Both the position numbers and the translations under genes were made by a program. The notes under the pieces are model-generated. The model was not told where the DNA came from and did no database searches. It saw only the letters and a program-made list of their open reading frames with translations. From the NCBI GenBank assembly GCA_002340095.1, contig DDKS01000040.1:23577-87576 (forward strand): a DNA stretch of 64,000 nt, given 5' to 3'. This DNA is from Betaproteobacteria bacterium UBA2592. GTDB lineage: Bacteria > Pseudomonadota > Gammaproteobacteria > Burkholderiales > Rhodocyclaceae. Positions 25,396-34,337 of this stretch are shown here, piece by piece (the first letter of the stretch is position 1; every line of letters begins with the position of its first letter).

Positions 25396-26152
25396 GGCCC
25401 GGCGTGTCCGACAACTGTTCGCTGGTCCTGCCGAAGCGCCGCTCCCGGCGCTGATAGGACTGGATGGCCTGATTCAGGGCCTCGGCATCGAACTCGGGCC
25501 AGAGGGTAGGAGTGAAATACAGCTCGCTGTAAGCCAGTTGCCAGAGGAGGAAATTGCTGATGCGCTCTTCCCCGCCGGTGCGGATGAACAGGTCGGGTTC
25601 GGGGGCGAAGCTCGTGGCCAGGCAAGACTCCAGCTCCGCTTCGGTCCACTTCCCGCACCGCTCGGGATGCAGCTCCGCGAGTCGGTTGGCGGCCTGGAGG
25701 ATGTCCCAGCGGCCGCCATAGTTGGCGGCAATGGTCAGGTGCAGGCGGGTATTGCCGGCAGTGGCAGCCTCGGCCTTGCCAATCAACTCCTGCAGGCGGG
25801 GGTCGAAACGGGTGAGGTCGCCGATGATCCGCAGGCGCACCCCGTTTCTGTCGAGTTTGCCCACCTCCTGCTCCAGGGATGTCATGAAGAGCTGCATCAG
25901 CAGTCCCACTTCCTCGGCAGGACGACGCCAGTTTTCGGAACTGAACGCGAACAGGGTCAGGTATTCGACCCCAAGCTCGATGCAGGCCCGCACGATACCG
26001 CGCACGGCTTCCACGCCCTTGACATGCCCTGCCACCCGGGGCAGCAGACGCTTCTTTGCCCAGCGCCCGTTCCCATCCATGATGATGGCGATATGGCGGG
26101 GCACCGGGGGTGCCTCGGGCACTTCCCGCGTCGCGCTCTTGAAGAAAGCCAC
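25388..26152 (-). CDS. uppS: Isoprenyl transferase (undecaprenyl diphosphate synthase)
   Basis: The product (254 aa) is a cis-prenyltransferase with HIAIIMDGNGRWAKKR containing the catalytic Asp and the GNGRW motif, FAFSSENWRRP, and RTGGEERISNFLLWQLAYSE for isopentenyl diphosphate binding. It makes the C55 carrier for peptidoglycan and O-antigen. Length is normal. Confidence 0.96.
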   Translation of the reverse strand: MAFFKSATREVPEAPPVPRHIAIIMDGNGRWAKKRLLPRVAGHVKGVEAVRGIVRACIELGVEYLTLFAFSSENWRRPAEEVGLLMQLFMTSLEQEVGKLDRNGVRLRIIGDLTRFDPRLQELIGKAEAATAGNTRLHLTIAANYGGRWDILQAANRLAELHPERCGKWTEAELESCLATSFAPEPDLFIRTGGEERISNFLLWQLAYSELYFTPTLWPEFDAEALNQAIQSYQRRERRFGRTSEQLSDTPGHA

Positions 26153-26168
26153 TCCCTGCGCCCTGGGC

Positions 26169-26726
26169 TCAGATGGCCATCAGCTCGCTTTCCTTCTGAG
26201 CCAAGAGCTTGTCCACCTCGGCCACATATTTGTCGGTGAGTTTCTGGATGTCGTCCTGGGCGCGACGCTCGTCGTCCTCGGAGATCTCCTTGTTCTTGAC
26301 CGCATCCTTGAGGGTGTTGTTGGCGTCCCGGCGCAGGTTGCGGATGGCCACTTTGGCGTTTTCTCCCTCGCTCTTGACCACCTTGGTCAGGTCGCGGCGA
26401 CGCTCTTCGGTCAGGGGCGGCATGGGCACCCGGATCAGCTCGCCCTGCGCGGAAGGATTGAGGCCCAGGTCGGACTCGCGAATGGCCTTTTCCACCTTGG
26501 CGGCCATGGGCTTTTCCCAAACCTGAACCCCCAGGGTGCGGGCATCCACGAGGGTGACGTTGGCCACCTGATTGATGGGCACCATGGAGCCGTAATACTC
26601 CACCTGCACATGATCCAGTAGCCCGGTATGGGCGCGGCCGGTACGGACCTTGGCCAGATCAGCCTTGAGGGCCTCGATGGATTTCTGCATCTTGCCTTCG
26701 GTGGCTTTCTTCAGTTCGGCAATCAT
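26169..26726 (-). CDS. frr: Ribosome recycling factor
   Basis: The product (185 aa) has the tRNA-shaped RRF layout: a three-helix bundle from the N- and C-terminal parts and the middle beta domain (VEYYGSMVPINQVANVTL). The hallmark KVRTGRAHTGLLD and RVPMPPLTEERRRDL are present. It splits post-termination ribosomes with EF-G. Standard length; starts 12 bases after pyrH. Confidence 0.97.
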   Translation of the reverse strand: MIAELKKATEGKMQKSIEALKADLAKVRTGRAHTGLLDHVQVEYYGSMVPINQVANVTLVDARTLGVQVWEKPMAAKVEKAIRESDLGLNPSAQGELIRVPMPPLTEERRRDLTKVVKSEGENAKVAIRNLRRDANNTLKDAVKNKEISEDDERRAQDDIQKLTDKYVAEVDKLLAQKESELMAI

Positions 26727-26738
26727 CTCTGACCTCGT

Positions 26739-27455
26739 TCAGCAGTACACCAGGGTGCCTTCGTTCTCGCCGCAGACCACACGCTTTAGGGCACCCGGCT
26801 TGAAAATGGAAAAAACGTTGATGGGCAGCTTCTGGTCCCGGCACAGGGCAAAGGCTGTCGCATCCATTACCGCCAGATTGTTGGCGATGGCTTCGTTGAA
26901 GCTGATCTGCTCGTAGCGGGTGGCGCTGGCATCTTTCTTGGGGTCTGCCGTATAGATGCCATCCACCTTGGTGGCCTTGAGCACGATCTCGGCACCGATC
27001 TCGGAGCCGCGCAGGGCGGCGGCCGTATCGGTGGTGAAGAAGGGGTTGCCGGTACCGGCACCGAAGATGACGATCTTGCCTTCTTCCAGATAGCGGATGG
27101 CCTTGCCCCGGATGTAGGGCTCCACCACCTGCTCGATGTTCAGCGCCGACTGCACCCGGGCGTTGAGGCCGGCCTGGCGCATGGCGTCGGACAGGGCCAT
27201 GGCATTCATCACCGTAGCCAACATGCCCATGTAATCGGCAGTGGCGCGATCCATGCCGGTAGCGGTACCCGCCATACCCCGGAAGATGTTGCCACCACCG
27301 ATCACGACCCCGATTTCCACCCCCATGTCCGCCACAGCCTTGATCTCGCCGACGATGTCGCCGATGGTCTGAGGATTGATGCCGTAGGCGTCACTCCCCA
27401 TCAGGGCCTCACCGGACAGCTTCAGGAGGATACGCTTGTACTTGGGCGTGGTCAT
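26739..27455 (-). CDS. pyrH: Uridylate kinase
   Basis: The product (238 aa) is an amino-acid-kinase-fold UMP kinase that makes UDP. KRILLKLSGEALMG, IGVVIGGGNIFRG, YMGMLATVMNAMAL and FGAGTGNPFFTTDTAAALRG are the conserved phosphate- and UMP-binding segments. It is typically GTP-activated and UTP-inhibited. Fourth from the front in the rpsB-tsf-pyrH-frr order would be frr; pyrH is third, as in E. coli. Confidence 0.97.
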   Translation of the reverse strand: MTTPKYKRILLKLSGEALMGSDAYGINPQTIGDIVGEIKAVADMGVEIGVVIGGGNIFRGMAGTATGMDRATADYMGMLATVMNAMALSDAMRQAGLNARVQSALNIEQVVEPYIRGKAIRYLEEGKIVIFGAGTGNPFFTTDTAAALRGSEIGAEIVLKATKVDGIYTADPKKDASATRYEQISFNEAIANNLAVMDATAFALCRDQKLPINVFSIFKPGALKRVVCGENEGTLVYC

Positions 27456-27473
27456 CGGAGTCTCCCGCGAAAT

Positions 27474-28367
27474 TCACTTCTGGGCAGCAGCGGCCTGGGC
27501 AGCCACTTCAGCGGCGAAATCCGTCACCTTCTTCTCGATGCCCTCGCCCACCACGTACAGAACGAAACCGGCGATGGAGGCCCCCTTCCTCTTCAGCAGC
27601 TGCTCCACGGTTTCCTTGCCGTCCTCGGCCTTGACGAAGACCTGACCCAGCAGGGTCACTTCCTTGAGGAACTTCTGCACGGTCCCTTCGGCGATTTTCT
27701 CGAGCATGGCTTCGGGCTTGCCGGATTCCTTGGCCTTTTCGATGGCGACACGGCGCTCGGTCTCGATCAGGGCGGCATCCACACCGGAGGCGTCGAGGGA
27801 TTTGGGTTTGTTGGCCGCGATGTGCATGGCCAGATCCTTGCCCAGCTGCTCGTCACCCCCCACCAGATCCACCAGCACGCCGACCTTGGCGCCGCCGTGG
27901 ATGTAGGAAACCAGCTTACCCTTGGCTTCAAAACGGCTGAAACGGCGGATGGTCATGTTCTCGCCGATCTTGCCCACCAGGGCGGCACGGGTGGTTTCCA
28001 CGGTACCTTCGCCCATGGGCAGGGCAGACAGCGCGGCCACATCGGCCGGATTCTTCTCCGCCACCAGGGTGGCGCAGCCCTTGGCCAGGGCGATGAAGTC
28101 GTCGTTCTTGGCGACGAAGTCGGTTTCACTGTTGACCTCGATGATCGCGCCGACCTTGCCGTCGGCCGCGATGTGCACGGCCACGATGCCTTCAGCGGCA
28201 ACACGGGTGGCAGCCTTGCTGGCCTTGTTGCCCAGCTTGACGCGCAGGATCTCCTCGGCCTTGGCCATGTCGCCGGCCGCCTCGGCCAGCGCCTTCTTGC
28301 ATTCCATCATGGGCGCGTCGGTCTTTTCGCGCAGTTCCTTGACCATGCTTGCGGTGATTTCCGCCAT
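27474..28367 (-). CDS. tsf: Elongation factor Ts
   Basis: The product (297 aa) starts MAEITASMVKELREKTDAPM with the conserved UBA-like N-terminal domain, followed by MECKKALAEA and the dimerisation and core subdomains with VNSETDFVAKND, the EF-Tu-contacting signature. It exchanges GDP for GTP on EF-Tu. The open frame runs upstream, but only the start at 28367 fits the family. It is separated from rpsB by 88 bp containing a hairpin. Confidence 0.97.
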   Translation of the reverse strand: MAEITASMVKELREKTDAPMMECKKALAEAAGDMAKAEEILRVKLGNKASKAATRVAAEGIVAVHIAADGKVGAIIEVNSETDFVAKNDDFIALAKGCATLVAEKNPADVAALSALPMGEGTVETTRAALVGKIGENMTIRRFSRFEAKGKLVSYIHGGAKVGVLVDLVGGDEQLGKDLAMHIAANKPKSLDASGVDAALIETERRVAIEKAKESGKPEAMLEKIAEGTVQKFLKEVTLLGQVFVKAEDGKETVEQLLKRKGASIAGFVLYVVGEGIEKKVTDFAAEVAAQAAAAQK

Positions 28368-28414
28368 ATCGATACTCCGGGAATAGGGTTTTGAACAGTA
28401 GCCGCCATTCGCAC

Positions 28415-28435
28415 GGCGGAGCCTGGGGCCCCGCC
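28415..28435 (-). other. Hairpin in the rpsB-tsf spacer (possible attenuator)
   Basis: On the transcribed minus strand GGCGGGGC-CCCAG-GCTCCGCC forms an 8-bp stem (one G-U pair) with a 5-base loop. It lacks a following U run but is well placed to be a partial terminator or a processing/stability hairpin setting the S2 to EF-Ts ratio. Confidence 0.45.
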
Positions 28436-28455
28436 ATGCGGCGATATGATTGTTG

Positions 28456-29205
28456 TTACTCGGCGGATTCTTCTTCGACTTCGACGAACTCGTCGTCGGA
28501 GCCGGCGGCGACGATCTCCTGAACCACCTGGCTGCGGCCTTCGAGGACGGCATCGGCCACGCCGCGGGCGTAGAGGCGGATGGCGCGGGAAGAGTCGTCG
28601 TTACCGGGAATCACATAGTCCACACCGACGGGAGAATGGTTGGTATCGACCACACCGATCACGGGGATGCCCAGCTTGTTGGCTTCGGTCACGGCGATCT
28701 TGTGATAACCCACATCCACCACGAAGATGGCATCGGGCAGACCGTTCATTTCCTTGATGCCGCCGATGGACTTCTGCAGCTTTTCCAGCTCACGGGAAAA
28801 ATCCAGGGCTTCCTTCTTGGACATGCGCTCCAGCTCGCCGGACTCCACGGCGGCCTCCATGTCCTTCAGGCGCTTGATGGACTGTTTGACGGTCTTGAAG
28901 TTGGTCAGCATGCCGCCCAGCCAGCGCTGGTCCACATAGGGAACGCCGGCGCGACGGGCCTCCTCGGCGATGATCTCGCGGGCCTGACGCTTGGTGGACA
29001 CGAACAAGATGGTGCCGCGATTGGCGGAGAGCTTCTTCACGAACTCCATGGCCTCGTTGTACTTGGCCAGGGTCTTTTCCAGGTTGACGATGTGAATCTT
29101 GTTGCGGGCACCAAAGATGTAGGGAGCCATCTTGGGGTTCCAGAAACGGGTCTGGTGACCGAAATGGACACCGGCCTCCAGCATTTGACGCATGGTTACG
29201 GACAT
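28456..29205 (-). CDS. rpsB: 30S ribosomal protein S2
   Basis: The product (249 aa) begins MSVTMRQMLEAGVHFGHQTR and carries WNPKMAPYIFGARNKIHIVN, PYVDQRWLGGMLTNF and IPGNDDSSRAIRLY, the S2 signatures. The acidic C-terminal tail (DEFVEVEEESAE) is a common extension. It binds S1 and the head/body junction of the small subunit. The longer frame upstream would read through the leader hairpin; ATG 29205 is the family start. It heads a 16-gene minus-strand array. Confidence 0.97.
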   Translation of the reverse strand: MSVTMRQMLEAGVHFGHQTRFWNPKMAPYIFGARNKIHIVNLEKTLAKYNEAMEFVKKLSANRGTILFVSTKRQAREIIAEEARRAGVPYVDQRWLGGMLTNFKTVKQSIKRLKDMEAAVESGELERMSKKEALDFSRELEKLQKSIGGIKEMNGLPDAIFVVDVGYHKIAVTEANKLGIPVIGVVDTNHSPVGVDYVIPGNDDSSRAIRLYARGVADAVLEGRSQVVQEIVAAGSDDEFVEVEEESAE

Positions 29206-29234
29206 TGCAAAAACTCCATTAAGGGTTGAACCGC

Positions 29235-29285
29235 CACCTGCCGCCAACGTCGCCCATCAGGGGCGACACCCTTAACCGGCAGGTG
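29235..29285 (-). promoter_or_regulatory. Structured rpsB leader (nested hairpin)
   Basis: In the rpsB 5' leader an outer 8-bp perfect stem (CACCTGCC at 29285-29278 with GGCAGGTG at 29242-29235) encloses an inner 7-bp perfect stem (GTCGCCC at 29267-29261 with GGGCGAC at 29255-29249) and a CTGAT loop. It ends about 30 bases before the rpsB ATG. The placement and two-tier shape suit an autoregulatory site for S2, which represses its own operon in other proteobacteria; binding here is inferred. Confidence 0.6.
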
Positions 29286-29344
29286 TGTGGATTACGGCCC
29301 GGAATCCGGACCGGGTTTTCGCCGGAACTGGCGAAAACTTTTGG

Positions 29345-29374
29345 ATTATAGCAGCCCCGACCCCGGGGACACAA
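29345..29374 (-). promoter_or_regulatory. Predicted rpsB operon promoter
   Basis: A perfect -10 TATAAT (29345-29350, minus strand) with -35-like TTGTGT (29369-29374) at 18-base spacing, giving a leader of about 130 nt that contains the nested hairpin. The map gene diverges on the other side of this 272-bp gap. Confidence 0.6.
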
Positions 29375-29477
29375 AGTCTGAAGCAATGTCGTGTTGCGGG
29401 AACCTTCGCGGAGCGCAAATTGCCCAACACGGCCTCATCCCTTATCCTTGCGGCCTCGCCGCACAGAAGAAACCTAC

Positions 29478-30272
29478 ATGACCATACACATCAAGACGCC
29501 GGAAGAAATCGAGAAGATGCGCGTAGCCGGCCGCCTCGCCTCGGAAGTGCTCGACTACATCACTCCTTTCGTCAAGCCCGGCATCAGCACCGACGAGATC
29601 GACCGGCTCTGTCACGATTACATGGTCAAGGAACTGGGCTGCATCTCCGCCTGCCTGAATTACGCCCCCCCCGGCTACAAGCCCTACCCCAAGGCCATCT
29701 GCGCCTCCATCAACCATCAGGTCTGCCATGGCATGCCCAATGACCGTCCCCTCAAGAACGGCGACATCGTCAATCTGGACATCACCGTCATCAAGGATGG
29801 TTTTCATGGGGACACCAGCCGCATGTTCTGTGTCGGCGAACCCTCGATCCAGGCCAAGCGCCTGTGTGAGATCACTTACGAATGTCTGTGGCTGGGCATC
29901 CACGCCGTCAAACCCGGTGGTTATCTGGGCGATATCGGGGCCGTGATCCAGAAGCACGCGGAAAAGAACGGCTACTCCGTCGTCCGGGAATTCTGCGGCC
30001 ATGGCATCGGTCGCAAGTTCCACGAGGACCCCCAGGTGCTGCACTACGGCAAGGCCGGCACCGGCCCCCAACTGCAGCCGGGCATGATCTTCACCATCGA
30101 GCCCATGATCAATGCGGGCAAGGCCGCCATCCGCGAAATGCCGGACGGCTGGACCATCGTCACCAAGGACCGCAGCCTTTCGGCCCAGTGGGAACACACC
30201 GTCCTGGTCACCGAGACTGGCCACGAAGTGCTCACCACCTCGGCCGGCTGCCCTCCCCCGCCCACCCTCTGA
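29478..30272 (+). CDS. map: Methionine aminopeptidase type I
   Basis: The product (264 aa) removes initiator Met from nascent proteins. Dimetal ligands are in NLDITVIKDGFHGDTSRMF (two Asp), CGHGIGRKFHEDP (His), FTIEPMINAG (Glu) and the final WEHTVLVTETG (Glu). It starts MTIHIKTPEEIEKMRVAG, standard for the family. glnD follows after 2 bases, as in E. coli where map and glnD are neighbours opposite rpsB. Confidence 0.96.
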   Translation: MTIHIKTPEEIEKMRVAGRLASEVLDYITPFVKPGISTDEIDRLCHDYMVKELGCISACLNYAPPGYKPYPKAICASINHQVCHGMPNDRPLKNGDIVNLDITVIKDGFHGDTSRMFCVGEPSIQAKRLCEITYECLWLGIHAVKPGGYLGDIGAVIQKHAEKNGYSVVREFCGHGIGRKFHEDPQVLHYGKAGTGPQLQPGMIFTIEPMINAGKAAIREMPDGWTIVTKDRSLSAQWEHTVLVTETGHEVLTTSAGCPPPPTL

Positions 30273-30274
30273 CC

Positions 30275-32836
30275 ATGGCCACCAGCGTCCCGGTCAAGAC
30301 CCTGCGGGAAAACCTGAAGGCCGGCAGGCAGGGGCTGGCCAGCCGCTACCGGCAGCAGCTGGACGCCCAGGCCTACCTGACCCAGCACTGCCAGCTGGTG
30401 GATGAAACCCTGATCCGCCTCTGGCAAAGCCTGGACCTGCCCGCCGATCTCGCCCTGATCGCGGTGGGCGGCTATGGCCGGGGCGAACTCTACCCGGCTT
30501 CCGACGTGGATCTGCTGATCCTGCTGCCGGGTGAGCCGGATGCCTGCCTCACTACCCGGCTCGAACAGCTGGTGGGGCTGTTCTGGGACATCGGTCTGGA
30601 AGTGGGGCACAGCGTCCGCACCATTCCGGACTGTCTCAAAGAGGCGGAAGAGGACATCACGGTGCAGACGGCGATGCTGGAAAACCGCCTGCTCACCGGC
30701 TGCCCCGAACTGCACGGCCGGTTCGTCGAAGCCTTCCGGGCCCGGCTCAATCCGCGCAGTTTTTTCAAGGCGAAACGGCTGGAACAGGAAGAACGTTACC
30801 TGCGCTACCAGGAAACCCCCTACAGCCTGGAGCCCAACTGCAAGGAAAGCCCCGGCGGCCTGCGTGATCTGCAGATCATCCGCTGGATCGCCCAGGCCTG
30901 CGGCTACGGCCTCGACTGGCCCGACCTGAAGCAGCGCGACTTCATCACCCAGGGCGAGCTCGTCCAGCTGCAGCGCTGCGAGCGCTACCTGCAGCACCTG
31001 CGTATCCAGCTACACCTGCTCACGGGCCGGCGCGAGGACCGGTTGCTGTTCGACCACCAGAAGACCCTGGCCGAGGCCATGGGAGTCCGGGCCACCGCCA
31101 CCAAGCGGGCCTCGGAAGAGCTGATGCAGGCCTATTACAAGAATGCCAAGCTCGTCACCCAGCTCAACACCATCTTGCTGCAAAACATCGCCGCCGAGCT
31201 GATGCCGGCGGCCAGCAGCGACCCCTGCCCCATCAACGCACGCTTCCAGGTGGTGGGCAACTACCTGGACGTGGTAAACGAGCAGGTCTTCGAAACCACT
31301 CCCTCGGCCCTGCTCGAGAGCTTCTGGCTGCTGCAGCAGCATCCGGAGCTGCACGGCATGACCGCCCGCACCCTCCGGGCCCTGTGGCGTGGCCGCGACC
31401 GGATCAACCCGGCCTTCCGGCGCGACCCGGAAAACCGCCGCCTGTTCCTCAGCCTGTTCCAGAGCGAGCAGGGGGTGGTACACGAATTCCGGCGCATGAA
31501 TCAGTACGGCATCCTGGGCCGCTACCTGCCCGCCTTCGGCAAGATCGTCGGCCAGATGCAACACGACCTGTTCCACGTCTACACCGTGGACCAGCACATC
31601 CTCATGGTCATGCGCAACCTGCGCCGCTTCGCCCTGGAGGAATTCGCCCACGAGTATCCCTACTGCAGCCGCCTGCATAACAGCTTCGCCCGCCCCTGGG
31701 TGCTGTACGTGGCCGCCCTGTTCCACGACATCGCCAAGGGCCGGGGCGGCGACCATTCGGTGCTGGGCATGGAGGACGCGCGGGAGTTCTGCGAAACCCA
31801 CGGGGTGGATGCCGAAGACACGGAACTGATCGTCTGGCTGGTGCAAAACCATCTGCTCATGTCCCAGGTTGCCCAGAAGGAAGACCTCTCGGATCCAGAG
31901 GTGATCGCTGCCTTCGCCGCCCGGATGCAGGACCAGCGCCACCTGACCGCCCTCTACCTGCTGACCGTAGCCGACATCCGCGGCACCAGCCCCAAGGTGT
32001 GGAACAACTGGAAGGCCAAGTTGCTCGAGGATCTCTACCGGCTCACCCTCAATTACCTGGTGTCCGGCGACGCCCCGGGACCCCAGGGGGTGATCCAGGA
32101 ACGGCAGGCCGAAGCCCTGCGCCTGCTGCGCTACTTCGCCCTCTCGGACACGGTGCACGAACGGCTCTGGAAGCAGCTGGACACGGTCTATTTCTTGCGC
32201 CACAGCGCCGAGGAAATCGCCTGGCACACCCGCGCCCTGCACTACCGCACCCAGATCGACAAGCCGGTGGTCAAGGCCCGCCTGCACCCGGCCGGTGGGC
32301 TGCAGGTGATGGTCTATACCGAGGACCGGCCCGACCTCTTTCTGGGGCTGGCCAGCTTCTTCGCCAAGGCCGGCTACAGCATTGCCGATGCCAAGATTCA
32401 CACCACCCGGCACGGCTACGCCCTGGACAGCTTCATCCTTCTGGATGTGGGCGACAATGCCAGCGACCGGGACATGATTCCCGTGATCGAAGCCGAACTC
32501 ACCCACCAACTGGAATCCGGCCTGCCCGCCGAGGCGCCGGCCGCCGGTCGCCTCTCGCGCCAGGTGCGGCACTTCCCCATCACGCCGGAAGTGCACATCC
32601 GCCCCGATGAGCGGGAGGCGCAGCATGTCCTCTCCCTGGTGGCCGCCGACCGGCCCGGCCTGCTCTTCCACATTGCCCAGACCCTGGCCCGGCATGGCAT
32701 CGCGATCAAGGCGGCGCGCATTTCCACCCTGGGAGAAAGGGTGGAAGACACCTTCCTCATCGCCGGAGCCGCACTGGACAAACCCGCCACCCGCATCCGG
32801 CTGGAAGAAGACCTGCTCGAAGTGCTGCAGATCTGA
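30275..32836 (+). CDS. glnD: Bifunctional uridylyltransferase/uridylyl-removing enzyme GlnD
   Basis: The product (853 aa) is the glutamine sensor that uridylylates and deuridylylates PII. The nucleotidyltransferase domain has VGGYGRGELYPASDVDLLIL (GGYGRG 65-70, Asp78 and Asp80 for metals). The HD domain for UMP removal has ALFHDIAKGRGGDHS (His484-Asp485). Two C-terminal ACT domains (about 675-750 and 785-853; YTEDRPDLF and AADRPGLLF) bind glutamine. All catalytic residues are intact. ATG 30275 is 2 bases after the map stop. Confidence 0.96.
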   Translation: MATSVPVKTLRENLKAGRQGLASRYRQQLDAQAYLTQHCQLVDETLIRLWQSLDLPADLALIAVGGYGRGELYPASDVDLLILLPGEPDACLTTRLEQLVGLFWDIGLEVGHSVRTIPDCLKEAEEDITVQTAMLENRLLTGCPELHGRFVEAFRARLNPRSFFKAKRLEQEERYLRYQETPYSLEPNCKESPGGLRDLQIIRWIAQACGYGLDWPDLKQRDFITQGELVQLQRCERYLQHLRIQLHLLTGRREDRLLFDHQKTLAEAMGVRATATKRASEELMQAYYKNAKLVTQLNTILLQNIAAELMPAASSDPCPINARFQVVGNYLDVVNEQVFETTPSALLESFWLLQQHPELHGMTARTLRALWRGRDRINPAFRRDPENRRLFLSLFQSEQGVVHEFRRMNQYGILGRYLPAFGKIVGQMQHDLFHVYTVDQHILMVMRNLRRFALEEFAHEYPYCSRLHNSFARPWVLYVAALFHDIAKGRGGDHSVLGMEDAREFCETHGVDAEDTELIVWLVQNHLLMSQVAQKEDLSDPEVIAAFAARMQDQRHLTALYLLTVADIRGTSPKVWNNWKAKLLEDLYRLTLNYLVSGDAPGPQGVIQERQAEALRLLRYFALSDTVHERLWKQLDTVYFLRHSAEEIAWHTRALHYRTQIDKPVVKARLHPAGGLQVMVYTEDRPDLFLGLASFFAKAGYSIADAKIHTTRHGYALDSFILLDVGDNASDRDMIPVIEAELTHQLESGLPAEAPAAGRLSRQVRHFPITPEVHIRPDEREAQHVLSLVAADRPGLLFHIAQTLARHGIAIKAARISTLGERVEDTFLIAGAALDKPATRIRLEEDLLEVLQI

Positions 32837-32872
32837 AGGCCGGCCGGGGTGGAACCGACCCCGCCCCCTGCC

Positions 32873-33625
32873 TCAGTCGGTGCAGGCGTAGCACCCCACC
32901 AGATGCTCGATCACCGTGCGCACCCGACCCATGGCCTTCTGCAGGGTTTCCTCAAGCCGCTCGAAATGGATGCCCTGGGCGCTTTCCCCCCGGCCCGCCG
33001 CGTGGTTGGCCACCAGATTGATGGCCGCGTAAGGCAGGGACAGCTCCCGGGCCAGCACCGCCTCCGGCATGCCGGTCATACCTACCAGATGCACCCCGTC
33101 CCGGTCGTAGCGGCAGATCTCCGCCGCCGTTTCCAGGCGTGGCCCCTGGGTGGCGCCATAGACGCCCCCATCCTTGACCTCGACCCCGGCCCGCCGGGAG
33201 GCTTCAATCAGACGCTGGCGCAGGCTGGCATCGTAGGGTTCGGTGAAATCCACATGCACCACTGCCGTGCCATGACCGTCGAAATAGGTGGACTTGCGCC
33301 CCCAGGTGTAGTCGATGATCTGGTGCGGTATGACGATGTCGCCAGGATTCAGGTCATCCCGGATGCCGCCCACCGAAGCCACCGAGACGATGTGGGTGGC
33401 GCCGTATTCCTTCAGGGCCCAGATGTTGGCCCGGTAGTTGACCATGTGAGGCGGTATGGCATGGCCATAGCCATGCCGAGCCAGAAAGATCACCTCACGG
33501 CCGCAGATGCGGCCAAAGGTCAGGGCGCCGGAAGGCTCCCCGTAAGGCGTGCGTGCCACCTGACGGCGGGACACGTCGAGATTGGACAGCTGGGTCAGGC
33601 CGCTGCCGCCGATGATTGCCAACAT
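32873..33625 (-). CDS. S-methyl-5'-thioinosine (or thioadenosine) phosphorylase
   Basis: The product (250 aa) is a trimeric PNP/MTAP-family phosphorylase: LAIIGGSGLTQL with phosphate-binding Ser/Thr, FLARHGYGHAIPPHMVNYRANI, VSVASVGGIRDDLNPGDIV, GATQGPRLETAAEI and VGMTGMPEAVLA. The base-binding region reads VANHAAGRG; adenine-specific MTAPs have Asp-Tyr-Asp here. Asn and Ala in place of the two Asp fit 6-oxopurine specificity, as in the Pseudomonas methylthioinosine phosphorylase. The product hypoxanthine would be used by Hpt two genes upstream. AGGAG precedes ATG 33625. Substrate assignment is inference from one motif. Confidence 0.88.
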   Translation of the reverse strand: MLAIIGGSGLTQLSNLDVSRRQVARTPYGEPSGALTFGRICGREVIFLARHGYGHAIPPHMVNYRANIWALKEYGATHIVSVASVGGIRDDLNPGDIVIPHQIIDYTWGRKSTYFDGHGTAVVHVDFTEPYDASLRQRLIEASRRAGVEVKDGGVYGATQGPRLETAAEICRYDRDGVHLVGMTGMPEAVLARELSLPYAAINLVANHAAGRGESAQGIHFERLEETLQKAMGRVRTVIEHLVGCYACTD

Positions 33626-33635
33626 GGGAAAACTC

Positions 33636-34337
33636 CTAGGATTTGCGCCGGGCCACCAGGGAGGCCAGCACCGGCGCCACACTCTTCAGGGCCGGGTGGG
33701 AACGGCGTAAGGCATCGAGGTCGGCCCCGCCAGCCAGCTTGCGGTACAGGGCATCCTGGCGCCCGATGGTGAAAGGCAGGCCGGCAAAGGTCGTGAGCTG
33801 GTGATAGCGCACCAGGGTGTCCCGGCCCAGGTCCTTGGCCTGCCAGGGAATGGCCGTGCGGTCCACGATATGCACCGCCTGCACCTCCGGCAGGCTCACG
33901 GCCAGTTCGGCCACCTGACGGTGGATGCGCTCCCGGAACGCCGCCACGGCTGCCTGGGCCTCCTGGCCCGGGGTGCGGATGCTGTCCTGGGGGGCCCCCA
34001 TCAGCCAGCACACCAGCACGTCAGGCCGGAAATCCGCCAGGGCCTGCCGGCTTTGGGCCTCCAGGTGCTCCAGATCCGCAGCCAGGAAACTCACCCCGGC
34101 TGCACCGGCCAGCCGCTCCCGGGCTGCCTCGAGACAGGGCGCCAGCATGTCCAGGGCCAGCACCTGCAGGCCCCGGTCCGCCAGGGCCCGGGTGCCGAAG
34201 CCCAGGCCGCAGCCGATTTCCAGCACCCGTCCGCCCGGCACGAGACCGGCCATCCAGGCGTAATCCCCCTGGCGGGCGTAGGCTGCTCCCTCGGCTTCCC
34301 AGTAGCGGATGAAGTCTTCGACCTGAAGACCGCTCAT
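33636..34337 (-). CDS. Class I SAM-dependent methyltransferase
   Basis: The product (233 aa) has motif I VLEIGCGLGFGTRAL (about 38-52), an acidic strand-2 end at LALDM and motif post-I/II AADLEHLEAQ and FRPDVLVCWLMGAP. The N-terminus (FIRYWEAEGAAYARQGDYAWMA) resembles small-molecule methyltransferases. Substrate not recognisable. It overlaps hpt by ATGA and ends 10 bp before the methylthioinosine phosphorylase start. Its position between two purine-salvage genes hints at linkage to SAM/methylthio recycling, but that is speculative. Confidence 0.78.
   Translation of the reverse strand: MSGLQVEDFIRYWEAEGAAYARQGDYAWMAGLVPGGRVLEIGCGLGFGTRALADRGLQVLALDMLAPCLEAARERLAGAAGVSFLAADLEHLEAQSRQALADFRPDVLVCWLMGAPQDSIRTPGQEAQAAVAAFRERIHRQVAELAVSLPEVQAVHIVDRTAIPWQAKDLGRDTLVRYHQLTTFAGLPFTIGRQDALYRKLAGGADLDALRRSHPALKSVAPVLASLVARRKS

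Noticed and set aside
27474..28553. Longer reading of tsf starting at 28553
   Set aside because: The extra 62 residues come from the rpsB 3' end and spacer read in another frame; EF-Ts begins at MAEITASMV.
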